Positions 56,257-64,000 of a DNA stretch of 64,000 bases are shown piece after piece; the first letter of the stretch is position 1; every line of letters starts with the position of its first letter. The notes beneath the pieces were generated by a model. It was not told the DNA's origin. It did not search any database and was given only the letters and a program-made list of their open reading frames with translations. Made by a program: the position numbers and the translations under genes. This DNA is from Microvirga tunisiensis (GTDB lineage: Bacteria; Pseudomonadota; Alphaproteobacteria; Rhizobiales; Beijerinckiaceae): assembly GCF_009296175.1 (NCBI RefSeq), contig NZ_VOSK01000007.1:27365-91364 (forward strand). The letters are read 5' to 3'.

Positions 56257-59200
56257 TCAGATGAAGAGGAAGTCCTTGTAGGTGAGCGCGGTGCCCTCGC
56301 CCTTCTGAAGCTTCACGGTGCCGATTTCCAGCATGGCTTTCGAGCCGGAACCGTCCGCATCCCAGTACAGCTTGACCTCGGTCGGCTTGACCTTCTTGGC
56401 GATGAAGAAGTCGTCCCGGTCGAGCGCCTTGTCGCCGACGCGGAAGAAGCTGCTCTTCATCTTGTAGGCATGGTCGAGCCCCGCCCCTTTCCCCTTCAGG
56501 TAGTTGGCGATCGTCCTGTTGCCGAACGCCGCGTCGTCGAGGAAGATCGAGTCGTATTTCGGCCCGAAATCGACGATCGTGTCCTTGTTCTTGGAGGCCA
56601 CGCTCCTGCTGGTGAGCTTGGTGTCGAAGACGAACGCGTCCCGGCTCGTCGCACCCTTCGTGCCGTAGAGCTTGTCCAGCCCCGCGCCGCCCCCGAGCGT
56701 GTCGTTGCCCGCCTCGCCCTTGAGCGTGTCGTTGCCCGCCCCACCGAACAGGCGGTCGTTGCCGAGATTGCCGAGCAGAACGTCGTTCTTCACGCCGCCG
56801 TAGAACATGTCGTTGCGCGCCGTGCCACCCGTGAATTCCGGATCGATGTTGCCGACGTCGATGGTGAAGTCCTGACTCGTGACGCCACCCCGGCCGTCCG
56901 ACGCCTGCACGGAAATCGTGTGCGAGCGCGCCTGCTCGAAGTCGAGGCGGAAGCCGTCGGCGACCAGGATCCGGTTGCCGGAGAGCATGAAGCGGCCGCC
57001 GGCATCGTCGAGAAGCGCATACGACAGGACATCGTTGTTGGCGTCGGTGGCCGACAGGGTGCCGACCTCGCGCCCGGCCATGGCGTATTCGTTGGCCGCG
57101 TGCCCGGACAGCGTCACCCCGGTCGGAGCCTGGTTCGGCGGGGTCTCGTCCAGATCGGCGACGGCGATCGTGAAGGCCTGGGTGGCGCTGGTCCCGCCCG
57201 CCTTGCCGTCATCGGCTTTCAGGTAGACCGTGACGTATTTCTGACCGGCCGGCAGAGCCTCGTAGTCGATCCCGGCCTTCAGCTTGAGAAGCTTGTTGCC
57301 GGTACCCGAATTGTCGATCTCGAACAGGCTGTTGGCATGGCCGGCGACGCTGTCGTCGAAGCTCCAGGTCAGGTTGGTGTCGCCATCCCCGTCCGACGCC
57401 GACAAGGTTCCGTTGAACAGGGCATTCTCGTTGATCGAGACCTGCGTGGCGTCATTGAGGCGCAGGGTCGACGGCGCATGATTGCCGTTCACCACGGGAT
57501 TGCTGACGATGGTGAAATCCTTCACCAGCGCGCCGCCGTGGCCGTCGGACACCCGCACTTTCACCGTGTAGGTGCCGGCGTCCAGGGTGCCCGAGGCGAC
57601 CGACAGCTGGTTGCCGTTGGTGATCGTGAACCTGCCCTGGTTCGCGTCGGACAGATCGATCGCATAGCTCAGGGTCTGGCCGGTATCCGGGTCGTGCGCC
57701 TTCAGCGTTCCGAGCACCGGGGTTATGGCGTCTGCGTCGACGCTTGCCGCGTTGCTGTCGTCCAGGAAGGTGAGACGATCCGGATCGTGGTTCTCGGCGC
57801 CGGGCGTCAGTGTTTCGGTGACGTCGTCAAACTTCACGAGCTCGATATTCGTGAGCCTGTCGGTGCCGTCGAGGCCCGTGACCGTGAAGGTTCCGTCCAG
57901 GTTGTCAGTGATGGTGTAGGCGCTGCGCTGGCCGGAGAACACGGCGGTGTCGCTGTCGGCGCCGCCGTCGAGCACGTCGCCGCCCGCGCCACCCCGCAGA
58001 ATGTCGTTGCCGGCTTCGCCGAACAGCCGGTCACCGCCGCCTTTCCCGGTGAGGGTATCAGCCCCGCCGGCGCCGTGCAGCTCGGCCCCGGTGCCGCCGC
58101 CCCGGTCGATGCTGGTGAGCGTGTCGGCCTGGTTCGAGCCCTGCACGACCTCGATGTCGACCAGCGTGTCACCCAGCGCGCCGCCCGCGTTGTTGGCATT
58201 GTTCGAGAGATCGACGGTCACGCCCTGGCCGGCGACGTTGATGTAGGTGGCAAGATCCCAGCCATTGCCGACGTCGAGGATGTCGCTGCCGGCGCCGCCC
58301 TCCAGGGTGTCGTCGCCCTCTTCACCATAAAGCCTGTCGCCGCCGTTCTGCCCCTTGAGAATATCGCCCCCGCCGGCGCCGTGCAGTTCCGACCCGCTTC
58401 CGTTAGCACCCAGGACGCTGGTGAGGGTGTCGCCTTGGTTGGTGCCCTGGAGGCTTTCGATCCCGATCAGAACGTCGCCGGCGGCCGCGCCGCCATTGTT
58501 CGAATTGTCGGAGAGATCGATGATCACGGCGTCCGGCGTGTCGATATAGGTCGCGAGATCCCAGCCGGCGCCGCCGTCGAGCCGGTCGCCGCCGTCGCCT
58601 CCGTTCAGAACGTCGTCCCCAGCGGACCCAAACAGCGTATCGTTGCCGCCCGCGCCGCGCAGATGGTCGCCGAACTTCGTCCCGGCAAATTGCTGCCCGA
58701 TATCGTCGCCTGTCCAGTCGACCGGGGCCGTGCGGGGATCGAAGATTTGACCTTTGATCGCCAGATCTGCTCGCCAAGTGACGGCAAATCGCCCGTCATT
58801 GAGAGTGCTGATCTCCGACTCATTTACGGAAGTTCCTCCGTTGATTTGGAAGAGATTGATACCTTCGCTTGAGAAAGTCCCCAGTTGTACCACCCCGGCC
58901 GACCGGCAAACCGCAAATACGAAGCCGCCGTTGGATGTTTTTTGTACTGATGGGTCCCAGATGAGAGAGTCGGACTGATAAAGGACGATTGCATTGGGGG
59001 TGAGAAGAATTCCGCCTGCTGAGAAGATTTTTGCCTTCAGCGTTTGCGGATTGCTTTGCTCAACGTAAACGACGGCATAATTGCCGTTGCTAAGAGCTGC
59101 AACGGAAGCGTATTCACTGAGAGAGTTATTTGCCGTCACTACCAGCTTATTTGCGATAAGATCGCCCTTCTTGCTTCTGATATTGATAGAGATATTTTCT

Positions 59201-59796
59201 CTTTGAGCATCTATCTGCTGCTTAAATAGAAGCGCATAGCTTGATTGGTCGACAGAAACACTCCCTATTCCAAAAATCTTTAACTTGTAATCGCCGTCGA
59301 TTTGACCGTAACCGTTTGTGTCGGAACCCGATGGCGCAGCATCATGATAGTATTTACTTCCATCTACGCCGTAGTTGTAATTTATATTAAAAGAACCGTC
59401 TTTAAATGACGAGATTACTGGAGCTAAAGGACCGTTCTTACGATCGATAGCATTAGACGCGAAGATTCCCGTGAAGACGTCGTATTTATTTAAATTGAGG
59501 TTACTTTCGCCACCGGTCAGGTAGTCGTCATAAGAAACCATGAACAAGCCGTTCGGTAAAGCCGCGACATTTGGTTGTTCTATCGGCTTTTCTTGTGAAG
59601 AATTGACAATGACTTCACTCGTGAAGGCAGTGCCATCCGCATTGAGGACACGATATTGAGTTTGATGAGTGGTAGTATTCAGCCATGTAACGACAACCCA
59701 TCCGTCCCTCAACACAGCTGTGCTGGTTATCGGGTAGAGAGAGTTACCGTACGATCCAATGTCGAAGATCGGGCTCCATTGTTCTGGGGCTGCCAT
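56257..59796 (-). CDS. RTX2: RTX/cadherin-like exoprotein with propeller-like N-terminus
   Basis: A 1179-residue protein without Sec signal. Residues about 1-350 have repeated strands of propeller type (VAALPNGLFMVSYDD, VAALSNGNYAVVYVE, LNDGRFAVTW). Three RTX calcium-binding blocks follow (GGAGNDTLFGSAGDDVL near 375; GAGGGDILKGQNGGDRL; GAGGADTLTGKGGGDRL), then three cadherin-like domains (about 660-1010), another RTX block (GGAGNDTLKGEAGNDTLG) and a C-terminal secretion-signal-like tail ending LTYKDFLFI. ATG 59796 (AAPEQWSP) is preferred over 59811, since GAGGTG lies seven bases before it. The DNA coding for the first about 330 residues is AT-richer than the rest. Confidence 0.88.
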   Translation of the reverse strand: MAAPEQWSPIFDIGSYGNSLYPITSTAVLRDGWVVVTWLNTTTHQTQYRVLNADGTAFTSEVIVNSSQEKPIEQPNVAALPNGLFMVSYDDYLTGGESNLNLNKYDVFTGIFASNAIDRKNGPLAPVISSFKDGSFNINYNYGVDGSKYYHDAAPSGSDTNGYGQIDGDYKLKIFGIGSVSVDQSSYALLFKQQIDAQRENISINIRSKKGDLIANKLVVTANNSLSEYASVAALSNGNYAVVYVEQSNPQTLKAKIFSAGGILLTPNAIVLYQSDSLIWDPSVQKTSNGGFVFAVCRSAGVVQLGTFSSEGINLFQINGGTSVNESEISTLNDGRFAVTWRADLAIKGQIFDPRTAPVDWTGDDIGQQFAGTKFGDHLRGAGGNDTLFGSAGDDVLNGGDGGDRLDGGAGWDLATYIDTPDAVIIDLSDNSNNGGAAAGDVLIGIESLQGTNQGDTLTSVLGANGSGSELHGAGGGDILKGQNGGDRLYGEEGDDTLEGGAGSDILDVGNGWDLATYINVAGQGVTVDLSNNANNAGGALGDTLVDIEVVQGSNQADTLTSIDRGGGTGAELHGAGGADTLTGKGGGDRLFGEAGNDILRGGAGGDVLDGGADSDTAVFSGQRSAYTITDNLDGTFTVTGLDGTDRLTNIELVKFDDVTETLTPGAENHDPDRLTFLDDSNAASVDADAITPVLGTLKAHDPDTGQTLSYAIDLSDANQGRFTITNGNQLSVASGTLDAGTYTVKVRVSDGHGGALVKDFTIVSNPVVNGNHAPSTLRLNDATQVSINENALFNGTLSASDGDGDTNLTWSFDDSVAGHANSLFEIDNSGTGNKLLKLKAGIDYEALPAGQKYVTVYLKADDGKAGGTSATQAFTIAVADLDETPPNQAPTGVTLSGHAANEYAMAGREVGTLSATDANNDVLSYALLDDAGGRFMLSGNRILVADGFRLDFEQARSHTISVQASDGRGGVTSQDFTIDVGNIDPEFTGGTARNDMFYGGVKNDVLLGNLGNDRLFGGAGNDTLKGEAGNDTLGGGAGLDKLYGTKGATSRDAFVFDTKLTSRSVASKNKDTIVDFGPKYDSIFLDDAAFGNRTIANYLKGKGAGLDHAYKMKSSFFRVGDKALDRDDFFIAKKVKPTEVKLYWDADGSGSKAMLEIGTVKLQKGEGTALTYKDFLFI

Positions 59797-59816
59797 TACC
59801 AAACACCTCATTCCTT

Positions 59817-59838
59817 TGCTATGTAACGTTACATAGCA
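59817..59838 (-). promoter_or_regulatory. Perfect 22-base palindrome upstream of RTX2
   Basis: TGCTATGTAAC paired with GTTACATAGCA, no spacer, 20 bases before the RTX2 ATG. Likely an operator for a dimeric regulator; the same gap carries no other obvious element. Confidence 0.6.
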
Positions 59839-60022
59839 CCCCTCATGCCGGCTGCCACACGATCCAAGGTGCCCGCTTGCGTCCTTTTGCCCGCCCCCTG
59901 GCGGCCAGCGAACCTTATAAAGTCAGGCTTCCGCGACCGGTGGGCGCGGCGCCGTTAATGGCCCGTTAACCCCGCTGGGCGGACACTTCATCCTGACTTT
60001 CCTCTCGCCCGCCTTCGTGTCC

Positions 60023-60529
60023 ATGAGCGACCTTCTCGTCAGTATCCGTCACGCCAAGCCCGGTGACGCCCCGGCCCTCTCGCGGGTCTTCGATGCGGCC
60101 TGGCGGGAGGCCTATCTCGGCATCATTCCCGGCGTGACCCTGGAAAAGATGTTCTCCCGGCGCAGCCCGCGCTGGTGGCGCTCCACCGTGTCGCGCGGAC
60201 GCCCGCTCGTGGTGCTCGACATCGGCCAGGGCGCCGTCGGCTATGCGTCCTACGGCCGATGCCGCGACCGGTCGCTGCCCGCGAACGGCGAGATCGACGA
60301 GCTCTACCTGCTGCCGGAATACCAGGGCATCGGCTTCGGGCGGCGCCTGTTCAAGGCCGTACGTAACGACCTCAAGGCCCGGGAGATGGACAGGATCGTC
60401 GTCTGGGCGCTTGCAGACAACGAGCGCGCCTGCGCGTTCTACGAGAGCATGGGCGGGCAAACGATCGCCCGGGTCGAGGAGCGCATCGGCGGAACGCCGC
60501 TCGCCAAGGTCGCCTATCTCTTCCGCTGA
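60023..60529 (+). CDS. GNAT family N-acetyltransferase
   Basis: A 168-residue GNAT protein: ISIRHAKPGDAPALSR-type opening, GEIDELYLLPEYQGIGFGRRLF (acetyl-CoA loop) and NERACAFYESMGG. Closest in style to RimI/ribosomal-type or general GNATs. ATG 60023 taken; a GTG six bases earlier is also open. Lies between RTX2 and ppa on the plus strand. Confidence 0.87.
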   Translation: MSDLLVSIRHAKPGDAPALSRVFDAAWREAYLGIIPGVTLEKMFSRRSPRWWRSTVSRGRPLVVLDIGQGAVGYASYGRCRDRSLPANGEIDELYLLPEYQGIGFGRRLFKAVRNDLKAREMDRIVVWALADNERACAFYESMGGQTIARVEERIGGTPLAKVAYLFR

Positions 60530-60767
60530 CGTCTGAAACGGCCTTCATTCGGTCAAAAGCCCGAAAAATCAGGCTCTCGGTCCTTGTTGCCGGAGCTTCG
60601 TCCGGTTAGTGAAGCGTCCAAGCTTCAGGAGCGGCCACTCGATCATCGGGCCTAAGTCGCTCTCAAGTCTCGCTTTTGCCGCATTTTCACCGGTGTGAAG
60701 GCGCCCCTGCATGGCAGGACGGCTCACCCGAGACAATGCTTCAAGCCTCGTTCCGGAGAACAGCTCT
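60530..60767. other. Non-coding gap upstream of ppa
   Basis: 238 bases without a supported gene. It should hold the ppa promoter, but no clear -35/-10 pair is visible. The long frame opening at 60711 overlaps ppa in frame and is explained by it. Confidence 0.4.
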
Positions 60768-61295
60768 ATGCGCCTTGACGCGATCAAGATTGGAAAGAAC
60801 CCGCCGGACGACGTCAACGTCGTGATCGAAGTGCCGCTCGGCGGCGAGCCCATCAAATACGAGATGGATAAGGAATCCGGCGCGCTCTTCGTCGACCGCT
60901 TCCTCTACACCTCGATGCGGTATCCGGGTAATTACGGCTTCATTCCTCATACGCTGTCGGGCGACGGCGACCCCTGCGACGTGCTGGTGGCCAACACCCG
61001 CGCCATCGCGCCGGGCGCGGTCATCAACGTGCGCCCTGTCGGCGTTCTCGTGATGGAGGACGACGGCGGCCAGGACGAGAAGATCATCGCGGTTCCGTCG
61101 AGCAAGCTGACCCAGCGCTACGACCGGGTCTCGACCTATACGGATCTGCCCGAGATCACCATCAAGCAGATTGAGCACTTCTTCGAGCACTACAAGGACC
61201 TCGAGCCCGGCAAATGGGCCAAGATCATCCGCTGGGGCGACGCCGAAGAGGCCCGCCGCCTGATCGTCGAGGCGATCGAGCGGGCGAAGAAATAA
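60768..61295 (+). CDS. ppa: Inorganic pyrophosphatase
   Basis: A 175-residue family I pyrophosphatase hydrolysing PPi to two Pi. The metal and catalytic residues stand in [11 protein letters not shown], with [22 protein letters not shown] before it and [14 protein letters not shown] later. The ATG at 60768 is chosen (GGAGA eight bases before it) and gives the usual length; the upstream extension is not family-like. Confidence 0.97.
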   Translation: MRLDAIKIGKNPPDDVNVVIEVPLGGEPIKYEMDKESGALFVDRFLYTSMRYPGNYGFIPHTLSGDGDPCDVLVANTRAIAPGAVINVRPVGVLVMEDDGGQDEKIIAVPSSKLTQRYDRVSTYTDLPEITIKQIEHFFEHYKDLEPGKWAKIIRWGDAEEARRLIVEAIERAKK

Positions 61296-61351
61296 GGTCA
61301 GATCGATGGATCAAGAGCGGCCGGCGTTCTCGCCGGTCGCCGAAGCCTCCA

Positions 61352-61375
61352 GCTCGGCTCATCCGTGAGCCGGGC
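61352..61375 (+). terminator. ppa terminator
   Basis: Stem GCTCGGCTCA with TGAGCCGGGC around loop TCCG (one wobble pair), followed by CTTTTTG. It lies about 55 bases after the ppa stop and just before the convergent RTX3 end. Confidence 0.75.
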
Positions 61376-61398
61376 CTTTTTGTTCGGTCCGACAAGCC

Positions 61399-63654
61399 TC
61401 AGAAGATGAGAAAGTCCTTGTGGGTGATCGGAAGTTTCTTCGAGATGTTGGCGAACTGAATCGGCTTCGCGGATCCGGACCCATCCGGATCGTAGAAGAG
61501 GGCGCCGGCGCTCTTGAGATACAGGATCCGATCGTCCTTGTCCTTGAAGTGATCGCCGACGACGAACGCCTTGCTCGACAGGGTTCCCTTGGAGATCTTG
61601 GAAAAGATTTTTCTCGACAGATGAATGATATCGTCCTTCGGAAGGAAATCCTGCACATAGTCGAGGTTGGATTTCACGCTCAATTTGTGATCGAACACGA
61701 AGACGTCCTTCTCCGTCCCGCCGAAAAGGGTGTCGTTTCCTGCTCCCCCATTGAGCGTGTCGGCGTCAATTCCGCCGGAGAGCGTATCGTTTCCTGTGCC
61801 CCCGTTGAGCGTGTCAGCGCCATTTTCGCCGAAGAGCGCGTCGTTACCGTCCAGGCCGAATAACCGATCGTTGCCTGCCTCGCCCACGAGTTGGTCCGCG
61901 GCCGCCGTGCCTGACTTGACGATCGGTGTCGTCTCGGCCGTGTTGTTCCTGACGGTGATCGTCAGGCTTTTGGTGAACTCTCCGCCCCAGCCATCCGAAG
62001 CCTTGACGGTGACGATATGCTGCGTCGCCGTTTCGTAGTTGAGGGCATTCCTGACAATGAGCTTGCCGTCGCTGATGCCGAAGAGGCCTCCAGCATCCGC
62101 TATCAGGCTGAAGGTCAGACTGTCTCCGTCGGGATCGGAACCGAACAATGTGGCCACCGTGGCGCCGATGACAGAGCTCTCGGAGACGCTGGCGCCTGAA
62201 GGGGAGATGCTGGTCGGATTGCCGTTGACGAGCGCGACGGTCTGATCGCCGAACTGGGCGAACCGGATATCCTTAAGAAGGTCAGTGCCGTCCTGCCCGG
62301 TCTTGTCGGTGATCGTAACCCCATTGGTGTCGGTCACGATGATGTAATTGTCCCGTGCACCGGAGAAGACCGCCGTGTCGGCCCCGCTCCCGCCATCGAG
62401 CATATCGTTGCCCGCGCCGCCTTCGAGCGTGTCATTGCCCGATTCACCCTGAAGCGTGTCGTTGCCCGCCTGACCGGTGAGGATATCGTTGCCGCTGTTG
62501 CCGTCGAGACGATTGGCATGCTGGTCGCCCTTGAGCTGATCGCCTCCCGAGCCGCCTTCCAGATTCTGGATGTCGATCAGCTTGTCGTTACCGTATCCCG
62601 TGTTGTGAGGCTGCAGGTTCGAGAGATCCACGATCGCCGCTGTCGAACCCGTAAACTTTGCGGTATTGTTGCCGCTGCCGCCGTCCAGAGTGTCATCGCC
62701 GGAGCCGCCGTCCAGGGTATCGTCGCCGGAGCCGCCTTTGATGTTGTTCGAGAGAAAGGCGCCCGTGATCGTGTCCGCATAAGCACTCCCTATGACGTTT
62801 TCGATATTGGTGAGTGCGTCCGCGTACCCGTTGCCGTAGGCCGAATTGGACCCGAGATTGATGGTGAAGCCGCTTGGCGGCGTCGATACTGACGTCGCGT
62901 TCGAATAATCGACCGTATCGGTGCCGCTGGCGCCATTGATCGTGTTGTACCCGTCCCCGACGACAAAGGTGTCGTCGCCCGCTCCACCGTCGATGATGTT
63001 GCTGCCTTTTCCGCCGGAGAATGTCTCGCTGCCGGAACCGCCATAGGCGACGTCGTTGTCGTCTCCGAGTTTGATGATCCCGACGACCGTTCCCGACCGG
63101 CCATCATAGAGGTCATCGCCGGCTCCCAGGTCCAGGGCAACGGCCCCGGGAGTGACGGAGGTGGTCTTGAGGGCATTTGTGTTGATGATCCGGTCGCCTC
63201 CCTGACCGCCGATCACAGCGAGACCTGTGGTCTCGATCGTGCCGGAATTGAGCAGATCCAGCCTGGCCGCGGCTGATGTCGCGGCGATCTCGATGCCGAC
63301 GGCGCCCTTGATCGTCTGGAAGTTCGTCACTGAGCCTAGTCCGGCGCCGGAAAAGCGGATGCCGACATCGGTCGTGAAGTCGCTTGCTGTGGCGGCGATC
63401 TGGCCGATCACGCCGTCATTGAGGACGCTGCTGTCGATCCCCAGGAGGTGCAGACCGTAAGTGTCGCCCTTGACGGAGCCGTTGCTTCCGACGGTAACAC
63501 GCTGCTTGCTCGACGCCTGGAACACCGTTCCGGTGGCGCTCTCAAGCATCATGTCGATGATGGTGCTTCCCGCGATCGTGTCCGCGAGCTGGATCAATGC
63601 GTCGGCGCCGGGAAGCGGCAGGTCGTCAGGCGAGTCGTAAACGTAATTGGCCAT
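61399..63654 (-). CDS. RTX3: RTX exoprotein, paralogue of RTX1
   Basis: A 751-residue RTX protein without Sec signal. The N-terminal about 180 residues are beta-helix-like (GSNGSVKGDTYGLHLLGIDS, LLNSGTIETTGLAVIGGQGG), and LYDGRSGTV and DVAYGGSGSET match RTX1 closely, so the two are paralogues. RTX calcium-binding blocks (GGAGDDTFVVGDGYN, GGSGDDTLDGGSGDDTLDG, GQAGNDTLQGESGNDTL) follow, then one cadherin-like domain (about 485-575), another RTX block (GNDRLFGLDGNDALFG) and a secretion-signal-like end LPITHKDFLIF. Probably a secreted, calcium-folded adhesin or matrix protein. Confidence 0.88.
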   Translation of the reverse strand: MANYVYDSPDDLPLPGADALIQLADTIAGSTIIDMMLESATGTVFQASSKQRVTVGSNGSVKGDTYGLHLLGIDSSVLNDGVIGQIAATASDFTTDVGIRFSGAGLGSVTNFQTIKGAVGIEIAATSAAARLDLLNSGTIETTGLAVIGGQGGDRIINTNALKTTSVTPGAVALDLGAGDDLYDGRSGTVVGIIKLGDDNDVAYGGSGSETFSGGKGSNIIDGGAGDDTFVVGDGYNTINGASGTDTVDYSNATSVSTPPSGFTINLGSNSAYGNGYADALTNIENVIGSAYADTITGAFLSNNIKGGSGDDTLDGGSGDDTLDGGSGNNTAKFTGSTAAIVDLSNLQPHNTGYGNDKLIDIQNLEGGSGGDQLKGDQHANRLDGNSGNDILTGQAGNDTLQGESGNDTLEGGAGNDMLDGGSGADTAVFSGARDNYIIVTDTNGVTITDKTGQDGTDLLKDIRFAQFGDQTVALVNGNPTSISPSGASVSESSVIGATVATLFGSDPDGDSLTFSLIADAGGLFGISDGKLIVRNALNYETATQHIVTVKASDGWGGEFTKSLTITVRNNTAETTPIVKSGTAAADQLVGEAGNDRLFGLDGNDALFGENGADTLNGGTGNDTLSGGIDADTLNGGAGNDTLFGGTEKDVFVFDHKLSVKSNLDYVQDFLPKDDIIHLSRKIFSKISKGTLSSKAFVVGDHFKDKDDRILYLKSAGALFYDPDGSGSAKPIQFANISKKLPITHKDFLIF

Positions 63655-63697
63655 GAATGTGCCCCAGCGGTCTGAAATAGCAGCTTGGGTGCATTAT

Positions 63698-63707
63698 TAT
63701 GTTATTA
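63698..63707 (-). promoter_or_regulatory. TAATAACATA motif upstream of RTX3
   Basis: In the gene's direction the bases read TAATAACATA, identical to the core of the RTX1 inverted repeat. It is framed by two TGCA blocks (63690-63693 and 63710-63713) and two TTATTA half-repeats, 43 bases upstream of the RTX3 ATG. Confidence 0.45.
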
Positions 63708-63790
63708 CGTGCATAAAAGGAAGGCTGTCGGCATGCGGCATGCCCCCGCAACGACGAAGGCCAGGCCGGGTACCTGGCCCCTTCATGATG

Positions 63791-63873
63791 TCACTCGGCC
63801 GGGACGGCGGCGTCTGACCCGGTGCTGCGATACTCGGCCCAGGCCTGTCGCAGGATCTGCACCGCCGAGGACA
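63791..63873 (-). pseudogene. C-terminal fragment of a gene interrupted by a probable group II intron
   Basis: On the minus strand, just beyond the proposed intron 3' end, an open frame encodes about 27 residues (AVQILRQAWAEYRSTG and onward) to a TGA at 63791-63793. It reads like a real protein end but is too short to identify. If the intron splices, the gene may still be functional rather than broken; the 5' exon lies outside the window. Confidence 0.3.
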
Positions 63874-64000
63874 ATCGGGATAGGGGGGAGCCTCGCGGTT
63901 CCACCCCTCCCACACCACCGTACATACGGGTCCGTATACGGCGGTTCGTCGGATTACTCGACTGGCTGGACGTGGACAGAGGCGAGGCCGAGGCCTCTGA
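63874..64000 (-). mobile_element. Probable 3' end of a group II intron (partial)
   Basis: On the minus strand a 32-base hairpin (63916-63947) has a nine-pair lower stem, a two-base bulge and an upper stem, the layout of intron domain V. It is followed by a GC-rich hairpin ending CTATCCCGAT, like domain VI and the 3' RAY end (GAT). The reverse-transcriptase gene would lie to the right, outside the window. The call rests on structure and memory of similar intron ends; a GNRA tetraloop is not evident, so it remains tentative. Confidence 0.5.

Larger units (their letters stand above)
63655..64000. other. 346-base right edge: RTX3 upstream region and probable group II intron 3' end
   Basis: No complete gene here. 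It holds the RTX3 upstream motif (63698-63707), a GGCCAGG/CCTGGCC hairpin (about 63761-63780), a short gene-end-like frame (63791-63873), and intron-like RNA structures (63874-64000). The short frame at 63697-63918 on the minus strand is not convincing. Confidence 0.5.

Noticed and set aside
56470..58872. 800-codon plus-strand frame opposite RTX2
   Set aside because: Antisense shadow of RTX repeats; repeated Val/Ala/Glu pattern mirrors the GGxGxD codons.
63697..63918. Minus-strand 73-codon frame at the right edge
   Set aside because: It crosses the proposed intron/exon border in a Pro/Arg-rich frame; the alternative frame ending at 63791 is more protein-like.

Overview
The window is 64 kb of GC-rich chromosomal DNA. 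It most likely comes from an alphaproteobacterium of the order Hyphomicrobiales (Rhizobiales), perhaps close to Microvirga or Methylobacterium. This is inferred from protein style and gene order (rpsP-rimM-trmD, ffh, dapF-mtaB-ftsY-yciB, dispersed leuCDB plus asd, split ccm genes), not from a search. Most of it is conserved housekeeping DNA with tight spacing, many 1-8 base start/stop overlaps and short intergenic gaps. One tRNA gene (tRNA-Gly) is present; no rRNA, CRISPR array or complete mobile element was seen.

Layout. 1-9.3 kb: truncated LysE exporter, an AceE/transketolase-like TPP enzyme, tRNA-Gly, a ProX-like deacylase, a CnoX-like thioredoxin / Lon-domain / Trm112 operon, a CitE-like lyase, a DUF429::PLP-dehydratase fusion and a beta-carbonic anhydrase. 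9.4-13.8 kb: a giant RTX/cadherin-like exoprotein (RTX1). 14-29 kb: asd, leuB, leuD, leuC and rplS on the minus strand, interleaved with a sulfite-oxidase-like enzyme, a kinase::UspA fusion with a metallophosphoesterase, an MltB transglycosylase, PoxB and small proteins. 29-36 kb: HxlR regulator divergent from a cysteine-synthase-like enzyme, a VOC protein, then trmD-rimM-rpsP and ffh with small partner genes. 36-44 kb: MBL hydrolase, HAD phosphatase, GyrI-like protein, dapF-mtaB, an RluA-type enzyme, ftsY-yciB. 44-53 kb: a class III cyclase, ccmCDG, M23 peptidase, ArsR with NIPSNAP/ABM genes, a MarR::GNAT fusion, then ccmAB. 53-64 kb: acnA, two more RTX exoproteins (RTX2, RTX3) flanking a GNAT gene and ppa, and at the right edge what looks like the 3' end of a group II intron.

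How the genes work together. leuB/C/D and asd/dapF serve leucine and aspartate-family synthesis. trmD, rimM, rpsP, rplS, mtaB and Trm112 serve ribosome and tRNA maturation. ffh and ftsY form the SRP targeting pair. ccmABCDG handle heme export and apocytochrome thiol reduction for cytochrome c. The accessory layer is the three RTX proteins, presumably secreted by a type I system encoded elsewhere. RTX1 and RTX3 share N-terminal architecture and a 10-base upstream motif; RTX2 has a different, AT-richer N-terminus and a perfect 22-base palindrome upstream. Other notable items are an ~88-base palindromic repeat family with five copies, a 16-base-arm inverted repeat embedded in frame in rimM, a 33-base tandem duplication in the sulfite-oxidase-like gene, and several domain fusions. 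I found nothing I can defend as a wholly new biological system; the RTX trio and its shared upstream elements are the best candidate for new biology.
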